Assembly: GCA_014239435.1 (NCBI GenBank)
Contig: JAAZYX010000031.1
Coordinates: forward strand, 1 to 52,129
Origin: Fidelibacterota bacterium
Lineage (GTDB): Bacteria > Fidelibacterota > Marinisomatia > Marinisomatales > TCS55
Length of the DNA stretch: 52,129 nucleotides
Reading direction: 5' to 3'
Under the pieces are notes generated by a model. The model ran no database searches and was not told where the DNA came from. It worked only from the letters and a program-made list of their open reading frames with translations. The translations under genes were made by a program, and so were the position numbers. The stretch's first letter is position 1, and each line of letters begins with the position of its first letter. Of this stretch, positions 10,459 through 18,606 are shown piece by piece.

Positions 10459-10856
10459 TCTTCAGGGTCCGCAAGAGGCAGTTCAGGATCCGGCAATTCC
10501 TCAGGCGGAAGAGATTCACTTTCGCGAAGGATACCGCATCTGCCTTCAAACTGCGCACCTTCTTCTATGACGAGGCTGGAATACACCAGATCGCCAATAA
10601 GTTCTGCACCGTTTCCCAGCACAGCGCGGCCTTCTGAAATCACATTGCCTTCTACTCTTCCGCCAATGTGTGCTTCGCTGGCACGAATTTCACCGACTAC
10701 GTTTCCGCCTTTCGCAACTCGGCAGGGTCCTCCGGTAATGACATTGCCAATTACTTTACCGTAAATCACAATTCCACCTTGAAGGCTTAATGTGCCTTCT
10801 ACGGTTGCATCGGCGCCAATCATAGTGTCTATATTTTTCATTTTATCCCTAGCCAT
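10455..10856 (-). CDS. Bactofilin
   Basis: Polymer-forming cytoskeletal protein that builds a right-handed beta-helix. The 133 residues show the bactofilin rhythm of short G-containing strands: MIGADATVEGTLS, GGIVIYGKVIGNV, AKGGNVVGEIRASEA, GGRVEGNVISEGRAVL. An acidic Pro/Glu-rich tail follows. An in-frame second Met (MKNIDTMIG) five codons later could be the true start; the first overlaps the upstream peptidase gene by eight bases. Pairing with an M23 peptidase is a recurrent arrangement, in which bactofilins position peptidoglycan hydrolases. Confidence 0.9.
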   Translation of the reverse strand: MARDKMKNIDTMIGADATVEGTLSLQGGIVIYGKVIGNVITGGPCRVAKGGNVVGEIRASEAHIGGRVEGNVISEGRAVLGNGAELIGDLVYSSLVIEEGAQFEGRCGILRESESLPPEELPDPELPLADPEE

Positions 10857-11622
10857 TTTTGTCTTCCCTCACAGAACTTTCTTCGTATTCCGGAAAGAAC
10901 AGGATCGGGTTGACCGGTTCTTGATCTTTCCATACCTCGAAATGTAAATGCGGGCCGGAAGATAGACCAGTGTTGCCTGAATGAGCAATGATTTCTCCCT
11001 GTTTCACACGTGAGCTTGACTGCACCAAAAGTACGCTATTGTGTCCATAATATGTAAGATATCCATCGCCGTGATACAGAATAACAAGGTTCCCGAATTC
11101 CTCTGACCATCCGGAGAATACGACTTGGCCCGAAGCTACCGCATAAACCGGTTCACCTTCCTTCGCCGCAATGTCAATTCCATAATGATTTTTCTCGGTA
11201 CGTTTCGAATCCAATATCAAACCCTGCGTTACCAATCCTTTAATGGGTAATACGCTCGGCATATGATCCGATTCCATTTGAATCCACACAATATCTTCCA
11301 TGCCGATGGAGTCATCCGAAACCGAGTTTGACTTCAGCCCGAGGCCTTCGCGTACAACATTTTCCATTTGACGGATTTTATCTAAATCTTTCGCCAGCCC
11401 TAAAATGGCTTCACGTTCCTCAAGCAGCGTTTCGTATTTCGCATCTAATGATTGATAGTCGCGTGCTTTCGGGATGGAATAAATCAAGGAAACAACGGAA
11501 CCCGCAAATAAAATTATTATGGATCCGATAAAAATTTTGGCGGCGGTGCTGGAAAGGGTGGCAGTTCTGTGTTTCCCTTCGCCGTCGGGAATGATCATGA
11601 AGGTATATTTGGAAGGCTTCAC
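10849..11622 (-). CDS. M23 family metallopeptidase (membrane-anchored LytM-type)
   Basis: Predicted peptidoglycan endopeptidase. The 257-residue protein has a cytoplasmic N-terminus, one membrane helix at about residues 28-48, then a heptad-like charged segment (about 52-90, probable coiled coil). A C-terminal LytM/M23 domain follows: HYGIDIAAKEGEPVYA (zinc ligands His and Asp), GHNSVLLV, and GPHLHFEVW with the HxH zinc/catalytic pair. All ligands are present, so it should be active rather than a degenerate activator. Its overlap with bactofilin suggests that the two act together in cell-shape or wall remodelling. Confidence 0.92.
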   Translation of the reverse strand: MKPSKYTFMIIPDGEGKHRTATLSSTAAKIFIGSIIILFAGSVVSLIYSIPKARDYQSLDAKYETLLEEREAILGLAKDLDKIRQMENVVREGLGLKSNSVSDDSIGMEDIVWIQMESDHMPSVLPIKGLVTQGLILDSKRTEKNHYGIDIAAKEGEPVYAVASGQVVFSGWSEEFGNLVILYHGDGYLTYYGHNSVLLVQSSSRVKQGEIIAHSGNTGLSSGPHLHFEVWKDQEPVNPILFFPEYEESSVREDKNG

Positions 11623-11631
11623 AGACCTACC

Positions 11632-12492
11632 CTAATCTATAGAGCGGAGCAGATCCAGAATGCGTTCCAAGTCATCGGTAGAATAATAATCCACTACAAT
11701 GGATCCGCCCTTTTTGCCTTTGTGGCTCAATTTTACTTTGGTGCCCAAAATTCCGATTAGTTCATCTTCCAATTGTTTCAGAGATGCGTTCGTTCTCCGT
11801 ACCGGTTTTTTTGGTTTTTTAGTATCGCCGGCTTTGCCTTTTGCTAACGCTTCCGCCCCGCGGACACTTAATTCTTTTTTAAGGATTTGTTTCCAAAGAC
11901 TGACCATTTCTTTCGGTGTTTTTTTCGATAAAATGGCGCGTCCGTGTCCTGCGGAAATGATGCCGTCCAAAAGACTTTTCCGAATTTCTAGCGGCAGTTT
12001 TAAAAGGCGAAGTGAGTTTGTAACGGTAACACGTTTTTTCCCCACTGCTTTTGCGATGGATCCCTGCGATAGTCCGAATTGGCTTTGAAGCACAGCAAAT
12101 GCTTCTGCTTCTTCAATTGCATTCAGATTTTCGCGCTGGATATTTTCGATGAGGGCAACTTCCATCATTTCCGCTTCACCGGTTACCTCAATCACGTATG
12201 CGGGAATGGTTTTAAGTCCTGCTTTTTTGGATGCTCTCAGCCGCCGTTCACCTGCAACTAAAATCCATTCGCCATCGCTTTGCCTCACGGTAACCGGCGT
12301 AATGACACCCTTTTCTTTTATGGAAGCAGTGAGTTCGTCGAGACTTTCCGCTTCAAATGTTTTCCGGGGCTGATGCGGATTTAGTTTAATGTCTTTTATC
12401 GGAATCCTGTTGGATCCCGGTAATGCGGGCTGTGTGTCTTCCTGCGGTCGGATGAGTGCTTCGAGACCGCGCCCGAGCCGTTTAGTTGCCAC
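11632..12492 (-). CDS. parB: Chromosome-partitioning protein ParB
   Basis: CTP-dependent clamp that loads at parS sites. The 286 residues contain the N-terminal LGRGLEALI motif, NPHQPRKTF, the CTP-binding GERRLRA box, and [14 protein letters not shown]. The helix-turn-helix region is [23 protein letters not shown], and a C-terminal dimerisation domain follows. It overlaps parA by 11 bases. No convincing parS 16-mer was found in the window, although the locus normally lies near oriC. Confidence 0.96.
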   Translation of the reverse strand: MATKRLGRGLEALIRPQEDTQPALPGSNRIPIKDIKLNPHQPRKTFEAESLDELTASIKEKGVITPVTVRQSDGEWILVAGERRLRASKKAGLKTIPAYVIEVTGEAEMMEVALIENIQRENLNAIEEAEAFAVLQSQFGLSQGSIAKAVGKKRVTVTNSLRLLKLPLEIRKSLLDGIISAGHGRAILSKKTPKEMVSLWKQILKKELSVRGAEALAKGKAGDTKKPKKPVRRTNASLKQLEDELIGILGTKVKLSHKGKKGGSIVVDYYSTDDLERILDLLRSID

Positions 12493-13246
12493 GTTCTATA
12501 ATCTCCTCTGCAAGTTGAATGTAATCCTGAGCGCCCACGGAATTAGCATCGTACAACAATGCCGGTTTTCCGAAACTCGGCGCCTCTCCGAGACGGACGT
12601 TACGATGAATCAGTGTTTTGAACAATTTATCTCCAAAATAATCCCTGACTTCTTCCGCAACTTGTTTGCTCAAATTCAGTCGTTTATCATACATCGTAAG
12701 CAAAACGCCCTCAATTTCAAGATCGGTATTCAGATGTTTTTGTACAAGGCGCACCGTATTCAAAAGTTGACCAAGACCTTCGAGCGCATAGTATTCACAC
12801 TGGATCGGAATGATGAGGGAATCGGCTGCTGTCAGTGTATTTATAGTCAACAATCCAAGTGACGGAGGGCAGTCAATGAGGATGTAATCGTACGTGTGCC
12901 GAGCTTTTTCCAGGATTTTTTCCAATTGATATTCTCGCGCCATCACTCCGACAAGTTCCACTTCCGCGCCGACCAAATCGTGTGTGGAAGCGACGACATG
13001 AAAATTCTCAAATTGCGTTTCGGATATAGCCTCATCCAAATTGTGCCCCCGAATCAGAGCATCATAAATCGTAAACGAAGAGGGATGTGTCAATTCGGAA
13101 AGTCCGGTGGTTGCATTCGCCTGCGGATCCATATCAATCAAGAGCGTCTTCGCTTCAGATACAGCAAGACTGACAGCAAGATTGACGGCAGATGTGGTTT
13201 TCCCGACACCGCCTTTTTGATTCGTGAATCCTATTATACGTCCCAT
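12482..13246 (-). CDS. parA: Chromosome-partitioning ATPase ParA/Soj
   Basis: Partition ATPase that works with ParB. The 254 residues have the deviant Walker [15 protein letters not shown] at the N-terminus, the [12 protein letters not shown] block, and the Walker B-like [15 protein letters not shown]. The short form without an N-terminal DNA-binding domain marks it as chromosomal Soj/ParA rather than a large plasmid ParA. It is the first gene of the long minus-strand operon, so the promoter must lie in the palindrome-rich region upstream. Confidence 0.97.
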   Translation of the reverse strand: MGRIIGFTNQKGGVGKTTSAVNLAVSLAVSEAKTLLIDMDPQANATTGLSELTHPSSFTIYDALIRGHNLDEAISETQFENFHVVASTHDLVGAEVELVGVMAREYQLEKILEKARHTYDYILIDCPPSLGLLTINTLTAADSLIIPIQCEYYALEGLGQLLNTVRLVQKHLNTDLEIEGVLLTMYDKRLNLSKQVAEEVRDYFGDKLFKTLIHRNVRLGEAPSFGKPALLYDANSVGAQDYIQLAEEIIERGN

Positions 13247-13333
13247 ATTTGTGTTTTATATCTTTTCTTCCTAAAAATGATCCGGTGAATTTAGGTGAGT
13301 GCCCTTGCGGAAACAAGGTGGCGGAAAAAGAAA

Positions 13334-13356
13334 TCCCCCGGCGAAACGTCGGGGGA
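13334..13356. repeat. GC-rich hairpin upstream of parA
   Basis: TCCCCCGGCG and CGTCGGGGGA pair over 10 positions (one G-T) around an AAA loop. It is followed by a smaller AAGGT/ACCTT hairpin. No T-run follows on either strand, so it is not a classical terminator for anything annotated. It might shape the parA 5' leader or be a dispersed repeat. Confidence 0.55.
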
Positions 13357-13670
13357 AGGTAAAACCTTCGGGATCTTATCCCTTATTGTGATAAGCCAAC
13401 AAGTATATGCTGAATAGGACCAATTTATTTCACCTGACTCTTCCGCCAAAGGCGGACAGGGGCCGCAAACCACTGATTGTTACCGGTTTTAGAAATGTAA
13501 CGAAATTTAATTTTATCAGTACCAAGTGTCGCCTTGAGAAAATTCAACGATCAGTTTGAGGAATTTTACGGAATAGGATGAATTACTGTTTGAGTTCCTA
13601 TTTCCTGTACTTGAATCGGGACGAGTTTAATTCATTCCCGATAAATTCCGAAAAACCGTTTTATTTTCTC

Positions 13671-13723
13671 ACAGCCTGCCCGCCCCCTTTAGTTAATATC
13701 AATTGCGGCAGGCGGGCGGCTGT
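13671..13723. repeat. Long inverted repeat (GCCTGCCCGCC-type) upstream of tdh
   Basis: The left arm at 13671-13684 pairs with the right arm at 13711-13723 over 13 bp with one bulged base, enclosing an AT-rich loop of 26 bases. The arms contain the CCTGCCCGCC/GGCGGGC motif. A related GCGGGCAGGG motif appears in the hairpin near 51978-52022, so this is likely a dispersed palindromic repeat. TTTCTTTT after the right arm would also allow it to end plus-strand transcription. Confidence 0.5.
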
Positions 13724-13853
13724 TTCTTTTGCAGCCGTTTTCTTTGCGTCAAAGAAAATGGCGAAGTAATACAGCAGGAATCCATCCGCAAGAATGCTAA
13801 CGGTACAGGAATTAATTTGTTGACCTGTCCGCAAATCATTATTTTCCGCCGCT

Positions 13854-14876
13854 ATGAAAGCCATCATAAAACAAGAAGCCGCACCGGGACTCACGCATGC
13901 AGATGTCCCTTTGCCGGAGGTTGGCACGAATGATGTCCTCATTAAAATTCTGAAAACAGCCGTCTGCGGAACGGATCTGCACATTTATCAATGGGACGAT
14001 TGGGCACAAAGCACTATCAATCCACCTTTAATTTTGGGACACGAATTCGTCGGGGAAGTCGCCGACACCGGTCCCGGCGTTACCCATTATAAAAAAGGCG
14101 ACATCGTTTCCGGAGAAGGGCACATTACCTGCGGTAACTGCAGAAACTGCCGGGCCGGGCAAAGGCACCTCTGTCACCAGACAATTGGAATCGGAATCCA
14201 AAGAGCCGGTGCATTTGCTGAATTCATGGTGATGCCGGAAGGCAATATTTGGCCCATACATCGCGACATCGAATCAGATATTGCATCCATTTTCGATCCG
14301 CTTGGGAATGCCGTGCACTGTGCGCTGTCTTTTACGATGGTTGCGGAAGATGTGTTGATCACCGGTGCCGGACCGATCGGCTGCATGGCGGCCGCCATCT
14401 GCAAACGAATCGGCGCGCGGAATGTGGTTGTTACCGATGTGAATGACTATCGCCTGAATCTGGCAAAATCCATGGGCGCAGACCGAACGGTAAATGTATC
14501 CACAGAATCCATTACAGACTGCTTCGATGACCTTCGGATTTCGAGCGGATTTGACATTGGAATGGAAATGTCCGGGAATCCTTCTGCTCTCAACCAGATG
14601 ATAGATACCATGTACCACGGCGGGCGATTAGCATTGCTCGGAATTTTACCGGACAACACGCAGGTTAATTGGGATGAAATTATTTTCAAAGGTCTGCACC
14701 TCAAGGGTATTTACGGAAGGGAAATGTTTGAAACGTGGTATAAAATGGCACAACTGCTTCGGGGCGGATTGGATGTTTCGCCTGTGATTACCCATCGGTT
14801 TCCGGCGGATGATTATGAAGACGCATTCAAAACAATTGAATCCGGCAACTGTGGAAAGGTTATCTTAGAATGGTAA
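13854..14876 (+). CDS. tdh: L-threonine 3-dehydrogenase
   Basis: Oxidises L-threonine to 2-amino-3-ketobutyrate with NAD+. The 340-residue zinc medium-chain dehydrogenase has the catalytic zinc ligands Cys38 (in [16 protein letters not shown]) and His63-Glu64 (GHEFVGEV). Its structural zinc cluster is Cys93, Cys96, Cys99 and Cys107, and the nucleotide-binding turn is [10 protein letters not shown]. The [11 protein letters not shown] signature is specific to TDH. The next gene, kbl, completes the pathway to glycine and acetyl-CoA. No clear Shine-Dalgarno sequence precedes the ATG. Confidence 0.95.
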   Translation: MKAIIKQEAAPGLTHADVPLPEVGTNDVLIKILKTAVCGTDLHIYQWDDWAQSTINPPLILGHEFVGEVADTGPGVTHYKKGDIVSGEGHITCGNCRNCRAGQRHLCHQTIGIGIQRAGAFAEFMVMPEGNIWPIHRDIESDIASIFDPLGNAVHCALSFTMVAEDVLITGAGPIGCMAAAICKRIGARNVVVTDVNDYRLNLAKSMGADRTVNVSTESITDCFDDLRISSGFDIGMEMSGNPSALNQMIDTMYHGGRLALLGILPDNTQVNWDEIIFKGLHLKGIYGREMFETWYKMAQLLRGGLDVSPVITHRFPADDYEDAFKTIESGNCGKVILEW

Positions 14877-14879
14877 AAT

Positions 14880-14960
14880 TTTTTAACCACAAAGGTCAAA
14901 AAGAACACAGAGTGATACATAAAATTTCTCTGCAGGCTTAACGTTCTCAGCGGTTGAAAT
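14880..14960. repeat. Decayed dispersed intergenic repeat between tdh and kbl
   Basis: The stretch begins AACCACAAAGGTCAAAAAGA, continues 'acacagagtga', and ends 'tctcagcggttgaaat'. This ordering matches a repeat type often seen in intergenic DNA of unrelated bacteria (ACCACAAAG...ACACAAAG...CTCTGCGGTT). The outer ends AACC...GGTT are complementary. No coding potential is visible. A similar degraded segment lies near 34-110. Confidence 0.35.
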
Positions 14961-14964
14961 AATA

Positions 14965-16152
14965 ATGAAAAGTTCAAAACAGATCTACGCTGACACCCTC
15001 AATCAAATCAAAAATGAAGGTTTATATAAAAAGGAGCGTACCATCACAACACCTCAGGGAGTCGCCATACGCACAGAAGAAGGCGGAGGAGTCCTCAATT
15101 TTTGCGCTAACAATTACCTCGGACTTTCCGATCATCCGGACATCAAAGCTGCTGCCGCGGAAGCGCTCGAAAAATATGGGTTCGGGATGTCATCAGTCAG
15201 GTTCATTTGCGGAACTCAGGACATTCATAAAGCACTCGAACAAAAGATTTCTGCATATTTCGGTACCGAAGATACGATTCTTTATACCTCCTGTTTTGAT
15301 GCGAACGGTGGACTATTCGAAACGCTGCTTGGTCCCGAAGATGCTGTCATTTCCGATGCGCTAAACCATGCCTCTATTATTGATGGAATTCGGCTTTGCA
15401 AGGCGAAGCGCTTCCGGTACGCCAACAGCGATATGGAAGATTTGGAAGCAAAACTCAAGGAAGCGGATGGATCGCGCATAAAAATGATTGCCACAGACGG
15501 CGCCTTTTCCATGGACGGCTTCATCGCCAAACTGGATGAAATTACCACCCTCGCTGAAAAATTCGATGCCATGGTGATGGTGGACGATTCTCACGCTACC
15601 GGATTTATCGGCAAGACGGGCCGCGGATCTGCAGAGCATCACGACGTTATGGAAAAAGTGGATGTTTTTACTTCAACACTCGGCAAAGCGTTGGGAGGCG
15701 CTTCCGGCGGATTTACCACAGGCCGCCAGGATATTATTGATTTACTCCGTCAGCGCTCACGGCCGTATTTATTCTCAAACACTGTGGCGCCGGCGATAGT
15801 GGCGGCAGGAATCAAGGTTTTCGATATGCTATTTGCCGCAACGGATTTGCGAGATAAGCTCGAGTCCAATACGTTATATTTCCGAAAGAAAATGACCGAC
15901 GCTGGTTTCGACATTAAACCCGGAATCCATCCCATTGTGCCTGTCATGCTGTACGATGCCGTATTGTCCGAAAAAATGGCAGCGGCACTTTTGGACGAAG
16001 GAATATATGTGATTGGATTTTTCTTTCCTGTAGTTCCCAAAGGTGAAGCCAGAATTCGCGTGCAGATTTCCGCCGCCATGGAAAAAGATCATCTCGATAG
16101 CGCAGTTGAAGCATTTGTTAAGGTGGGGAAAAATCTCAATATTATTTCCTGA
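14965..16152 (+). CDS. kbl: Glycine C-acetyltransferase (2-amino-3-ketobutyrate CoA ligase)
   Basis: Converts 2-amino-3-ketobutyrate and CoA to glycine and acetyl-CoA with PLP. The 395-residue protein is full length for the alpha-oxoamine synthase family. Visible motifs are [47 protein letters not shown], the PLP-contact [10 protein letters not shown], and [14 protein letters not shown] with the PLP lysine at Lys241. It follows tdh after an 88-base spacer, so the pair forms a threonine-degradation unit. Confidence 0.96.
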   Translation: MKSSKQIYADTLNQIKNEGLYKKERTITTPQGVAIRTEEGGGVLNFCANNYLGLSDHPDIKAAAAEALEKYGFGMSSVRFICGTQDIHKALEQKISAYFGTEDTILYTSCFDANGGLFETLLGPEDAVISDALNHASIIDGIRLCKAKRFRYANSDMEDLEAKLKEADGSRIKMIATDGAFSMDGFIAKLDEITTLAEKFDAMVMVDDSHATGFIGKTGRGSAEHHDVMEKVDVFTSTLGKALGGASGGFTTGRQDIIDLLRQRSRPYLFSNTVAPAIVAAGIKVFDMLFAATDLRDKLESNTLYFRKKMTDAGFDIKPGIHPIVPVMLYDAVLSEKMAAALLDEGIYVIGFFFPVVPKGEARIRVQISAAMEKDHLDSAVEAFVKVGKNLNIIS

Positions 16153-16292
16153 ATAACCATTTTTAGAGGACGATTGAATTCCTTTCAAGCATCTTGTAGA
16201 TTCCACTCCCTTTTTCAGTAGATTATGTGATGAGCAGCATGTGGGCAGGGGACAATCCAATAGTACATTAACCCATCTCTTAAGGAAAAAGA

Positions 16293-18533
16293 ATGAACGT
16301 AAAACAATCAGCGAAAACCATCATTGCCGGAAGCATTTTCCTTTCAGTATTTATAACTGCGGAAGGAACCGGTCTCAGACAGAAAATTGATTTTCTGACC
16401 CAAGATTTAGACGAATCTTCCGTCCCGACCGGGATTCTCTACAACAGAGCCGTGCCTCTCTCCGGGATTGAACGATACGACGGATCCGATTCAGCACCGA
16501 CTATAACTTCGGCAGGATGGTATCAGGTCTATCATGAATTAAAATATGCAGAACTTTCACCTTCCGCCCTTCCAGAAGTGTCGTCACTGAAAGAGCGCGG
16601 CAAAATTGAAAGCAGACAAAATTTATTCAGCCTTGCCGTTATTCATAAAGATTACAATCGCTTCGCGACCGGAGCCGAAGAAGACGGCAGAATTTCACTC
16701 ACTGCATCCGGAACGCTTTCCCTTTCGCCCGGATCGCTTGAAATACAAAGTGCTATTGTATTTTCTGCAATAAAAGGGCATACGTATAGAGGGCATTCCA
16801 CGCAATTCATTGTTCCTTCAGAATTGTATTTCTCAAATCAGAAATTCCCGCAGTACATCGAAATTGATTTTGATGACGGACGCGGATTCGTTTCAATTTC
16901 ACTGGATGAAATTGTCCCAGTTAGTTATACAGAAGTAGGATTCAAGAATCTAAAAATGCGGATGATCAGTGAATCGGAAACGGCTTCTGCCGGCGCAACC
17001 TTTGAAGTCCGTTCGCTTGACATCCGTCAGCCTGACACCACTTGGACCGTAACGGCAGATACATCGTACAGCGGCATTGTGGCGTCAGGAGAAGCATTTA
17101 TTTATTTTGCAGAAGGACGGTCAGAAATCCAGCATCCTGTCATCTTGATTGAAGGATTTGACATTAGCGATGACATGGATCAGGATGAATTATATGATCT
17201 TGCAAATCAGGAAGCATTGTTCGATGATCTTGAAGCTTCCGGCTTCGATGGGATTATTCTCAATTTTGATGATCCGACAACCTATATCCAAGACAATGCT
17301 ATCATGTTTCAAAAATTGCTCGATATGGTTAACCCATTCATTGCGGGCGAAGCGGAGACCGTAGTTGTAGGCGCCAGTCTCGGCGGATTGGTCGGCAGGA
17401 TTGCGCTGGTTTCTATGGAGCGCGATAGTATTGACCATAATGTGCGAACATTTATTTCGTTTGACGCGCCTCATTACGGCGCGAATGTTCCCCTTGGACT
17501 CCAGTATTTTGCTAATTTTTTCGGTGCCGACGAATCCAGCCTGGAAATGAGTGAATTCATTGATGCACTTAATTCTCCCGGGTCCAGACAATTGTTGCGG
17601 TACCATTTCACGGAACCAACATCCGATACATATACTGCACCGGCTGAGCCTGATTCTCTACACACACTTTTTATACAAGAATTGGATTCGCTGGGGATGC
17701 CTGAAAATTTAAGGACGGTCGCAGTCTCGAACGGCAGCGCTTCCGGCGCAACGCAGGGATTCAGTCCCGGTGAACAGATTATAGATTATTACTACTGGTC
17801 CTTTCTGGTTGAAATTCGCGGCGATGTATATGCAGTTCAAAATACCTCATCTCAATTGGTACTCGATGGGTTGATGGATCTTCTTTTTCCGCTCCCAGAC
17901 AGCGACCAGACTGTAACGGTTCATTCTGCAGAACCGATTGATGCGGCGCCAGGCGGTTACCGGATGTCCATGCATCAAATGGACACAACGTCCGGAAATC
18001 CCTGGGGAGATATAGTTGCGCTATACGATGCGCACTGCTTCATTCCGACTGCCAGCGGACTCGGGATTGAGCCGGATGATATTTTGGAAGATTTAACCCA
18101 AAATGTCGGTCAATTGGCAAGCAGCATGTTTGATACCATTTATTATCCGCTCGTTAATGAAGATCATGTATCTTTGTCCGCAGAAAGTAAAATCTGGTTT
18201 ATGAATGAAATTGGGTCACCGGAAATTTTATCAGTTGAAAACCATTCTCCCATCGCAGAAGCATTCAACCTGCACCTGGCATATCCAAATCCGTTTAATC
18301 CATCAACCACCATCCGGTTTGATGTCGGTTTAGGGGAAGCAATAATGCATCCCTTCCAATTAACCATATATGACATAACCGGCCGGCTGGTTGAAGCGCT
18401 TGTTGATGGCGAGCTACATAGCGGAAGTCACGAAGTAATTTGGAATGCGGATCGTTTTGCAAGCGGAGTCTATTTTGCCTACCTAAAATCTAACGGTCTA
18501 ACACAAACACAAAAAATCACTTTATTGAAATAG
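16293..18533 (+). CDS. Secreted alpha/beta-hydrolase (lipase/esterase-like) with T9SS sorting domain
   Basis: The 746-residue protein starts with a probable signal peptide. An all-beta-looking N-terminal region follows (to about residue 270), then an alpha/beta-hydrolase core. HPVILIEGFDISDDMDQDEL opens the core, VVVGASLGGLVGRIAL supplies the nucleophile elbow with Ser362, and SFDAPHYGANVPLG follows. NEDHVSLS near the end may carry the catalytic His. The last ~85 residues form a T9SS type A sorting domain (YPNPFNPSTTIRFD ... SGVYFAYLKS ... KITLLK). It is therefore expected on the cell surface or released. AAGGAAAAAGA provides a good ribosome-binding site before the ATG. The substrate is unknown; a lipase or esterase is the best guess. 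Confidence 0.82.
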   Translation: MNVKQSAKTIIAGSIFLSVFITAEGTGLRQKIDFLTQDLDESSVPTGILYNRAVPLSGIERYDGSDSAPTITSAGWYQVYHELKYAELSPSALPEVSSLKERGKIESRQNLFSLAVIHKDYNRFATGAEEDGRISLTASGTLSLSPGSLEIQSAIVFSAIKGHTYRGHSTQFIVPSELYFSNQKFPQYIEIDFDDGRGFVSISLDEIVPVSYTEVGFKNLKMRMISESETASAGATFEVRSLDIRQPDTTWTVTADTSYSGIVASGEAFIYFAEGRSEIQHPVILIEGFDISDDMDQDELYDLANQEALFDDLEASGFDGIILNFDDPTTYIQDNAIMFQKLLDMVNPFIAGEAETVVVGASLGGLVGRIALVSMERDSIDHNVRTFISFDAPHYGANVPLGLQYFANFFGADESSLEMSEFIDALNSPGSRQLLRYHFTEPTSDTYTAPAEPDSLHTLFIQELDSLGMPENLRTVAVSNGSASGATQGFSPGEQIIDYYYWSFLVEIRGDVYAVQNTSSQLVLDGLMDLLFPLPDSDQTVTVHSAEPIDAAPGGYRMSMHQMDTTSGNPWGDIVALYDAHCFIPTASGLGIEPDDILEDLTQNVGQLASSMFDTIYYPLVNEDHVSLSAESKIWFMNEIGSPEILSVENHSPIAEAFNLHLAYPNPFNPSTTIRFDVGLGEAIMHPFQLTIYDITGRLVEALVDGELHSGSHEVIWNADRFASGVYFAYLKSNGLTQTQKITLLK

Positions 18534-18606
18534 AATTTGACACCTCTTTTATAAGCACACTATATTCGCTGGCTTTTTTTGTAGCGGAAACCATACACTT
18601 CCAAGA

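Larger units (their letters stand above)
13247..13853. other. Divergent intergenic region between parA and tdh, rich in small palindromes
   Basis: 607 bases without a credible gene; open frames here lack known motifs and overlap repeats. It holds several inverted repeats. They are TCCCCCGGCG/CGTCGGGGGA at 13334-13356, CTTATC/GATAAG at 13375-13395, a CCGCC/GGCGG hairpin near 13443-13455, ATCGGGA/TCCCGAT at 13615-13642, and a 13-bp stem with one bulge at 13671-13723. The promoters of parA (minus) and tdh (plus) must lie here, but I could not assign a firm -35/-10 pair. Confidence 0.6.

Noticed and set aside
11000-11015. A parS-like string (tgtttcacacgtgagc) inside the M23 peptidase gene
   Set aside because: The consensus TGTTNCACGTGAAACA needs CACGTG centred between the half-sites; here two extra bases shift it and the right half does not match.
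13820-13845. TTGACC ... TATTTT promoter before tdh
   Set aside because: The spacer is only 14 bases, too short for a sigma-70-type promoter, and FCB bacteria use different elements.
13578-13984. Open frames on both strands between parA and tdh
   Set aside because: They overlap the palindromes, lack a ribosome-binding site and known motifs, and overlap the secure tdh start.
18335-18360. Possible third palindrome in the sorting domain of the hydrolase at 16293
   Set aside because: Only a few complementary bases (ATGCAT centre, GGGGAAG against CCCTTCC with offset); it may be a decayed element, but I cannot support it.
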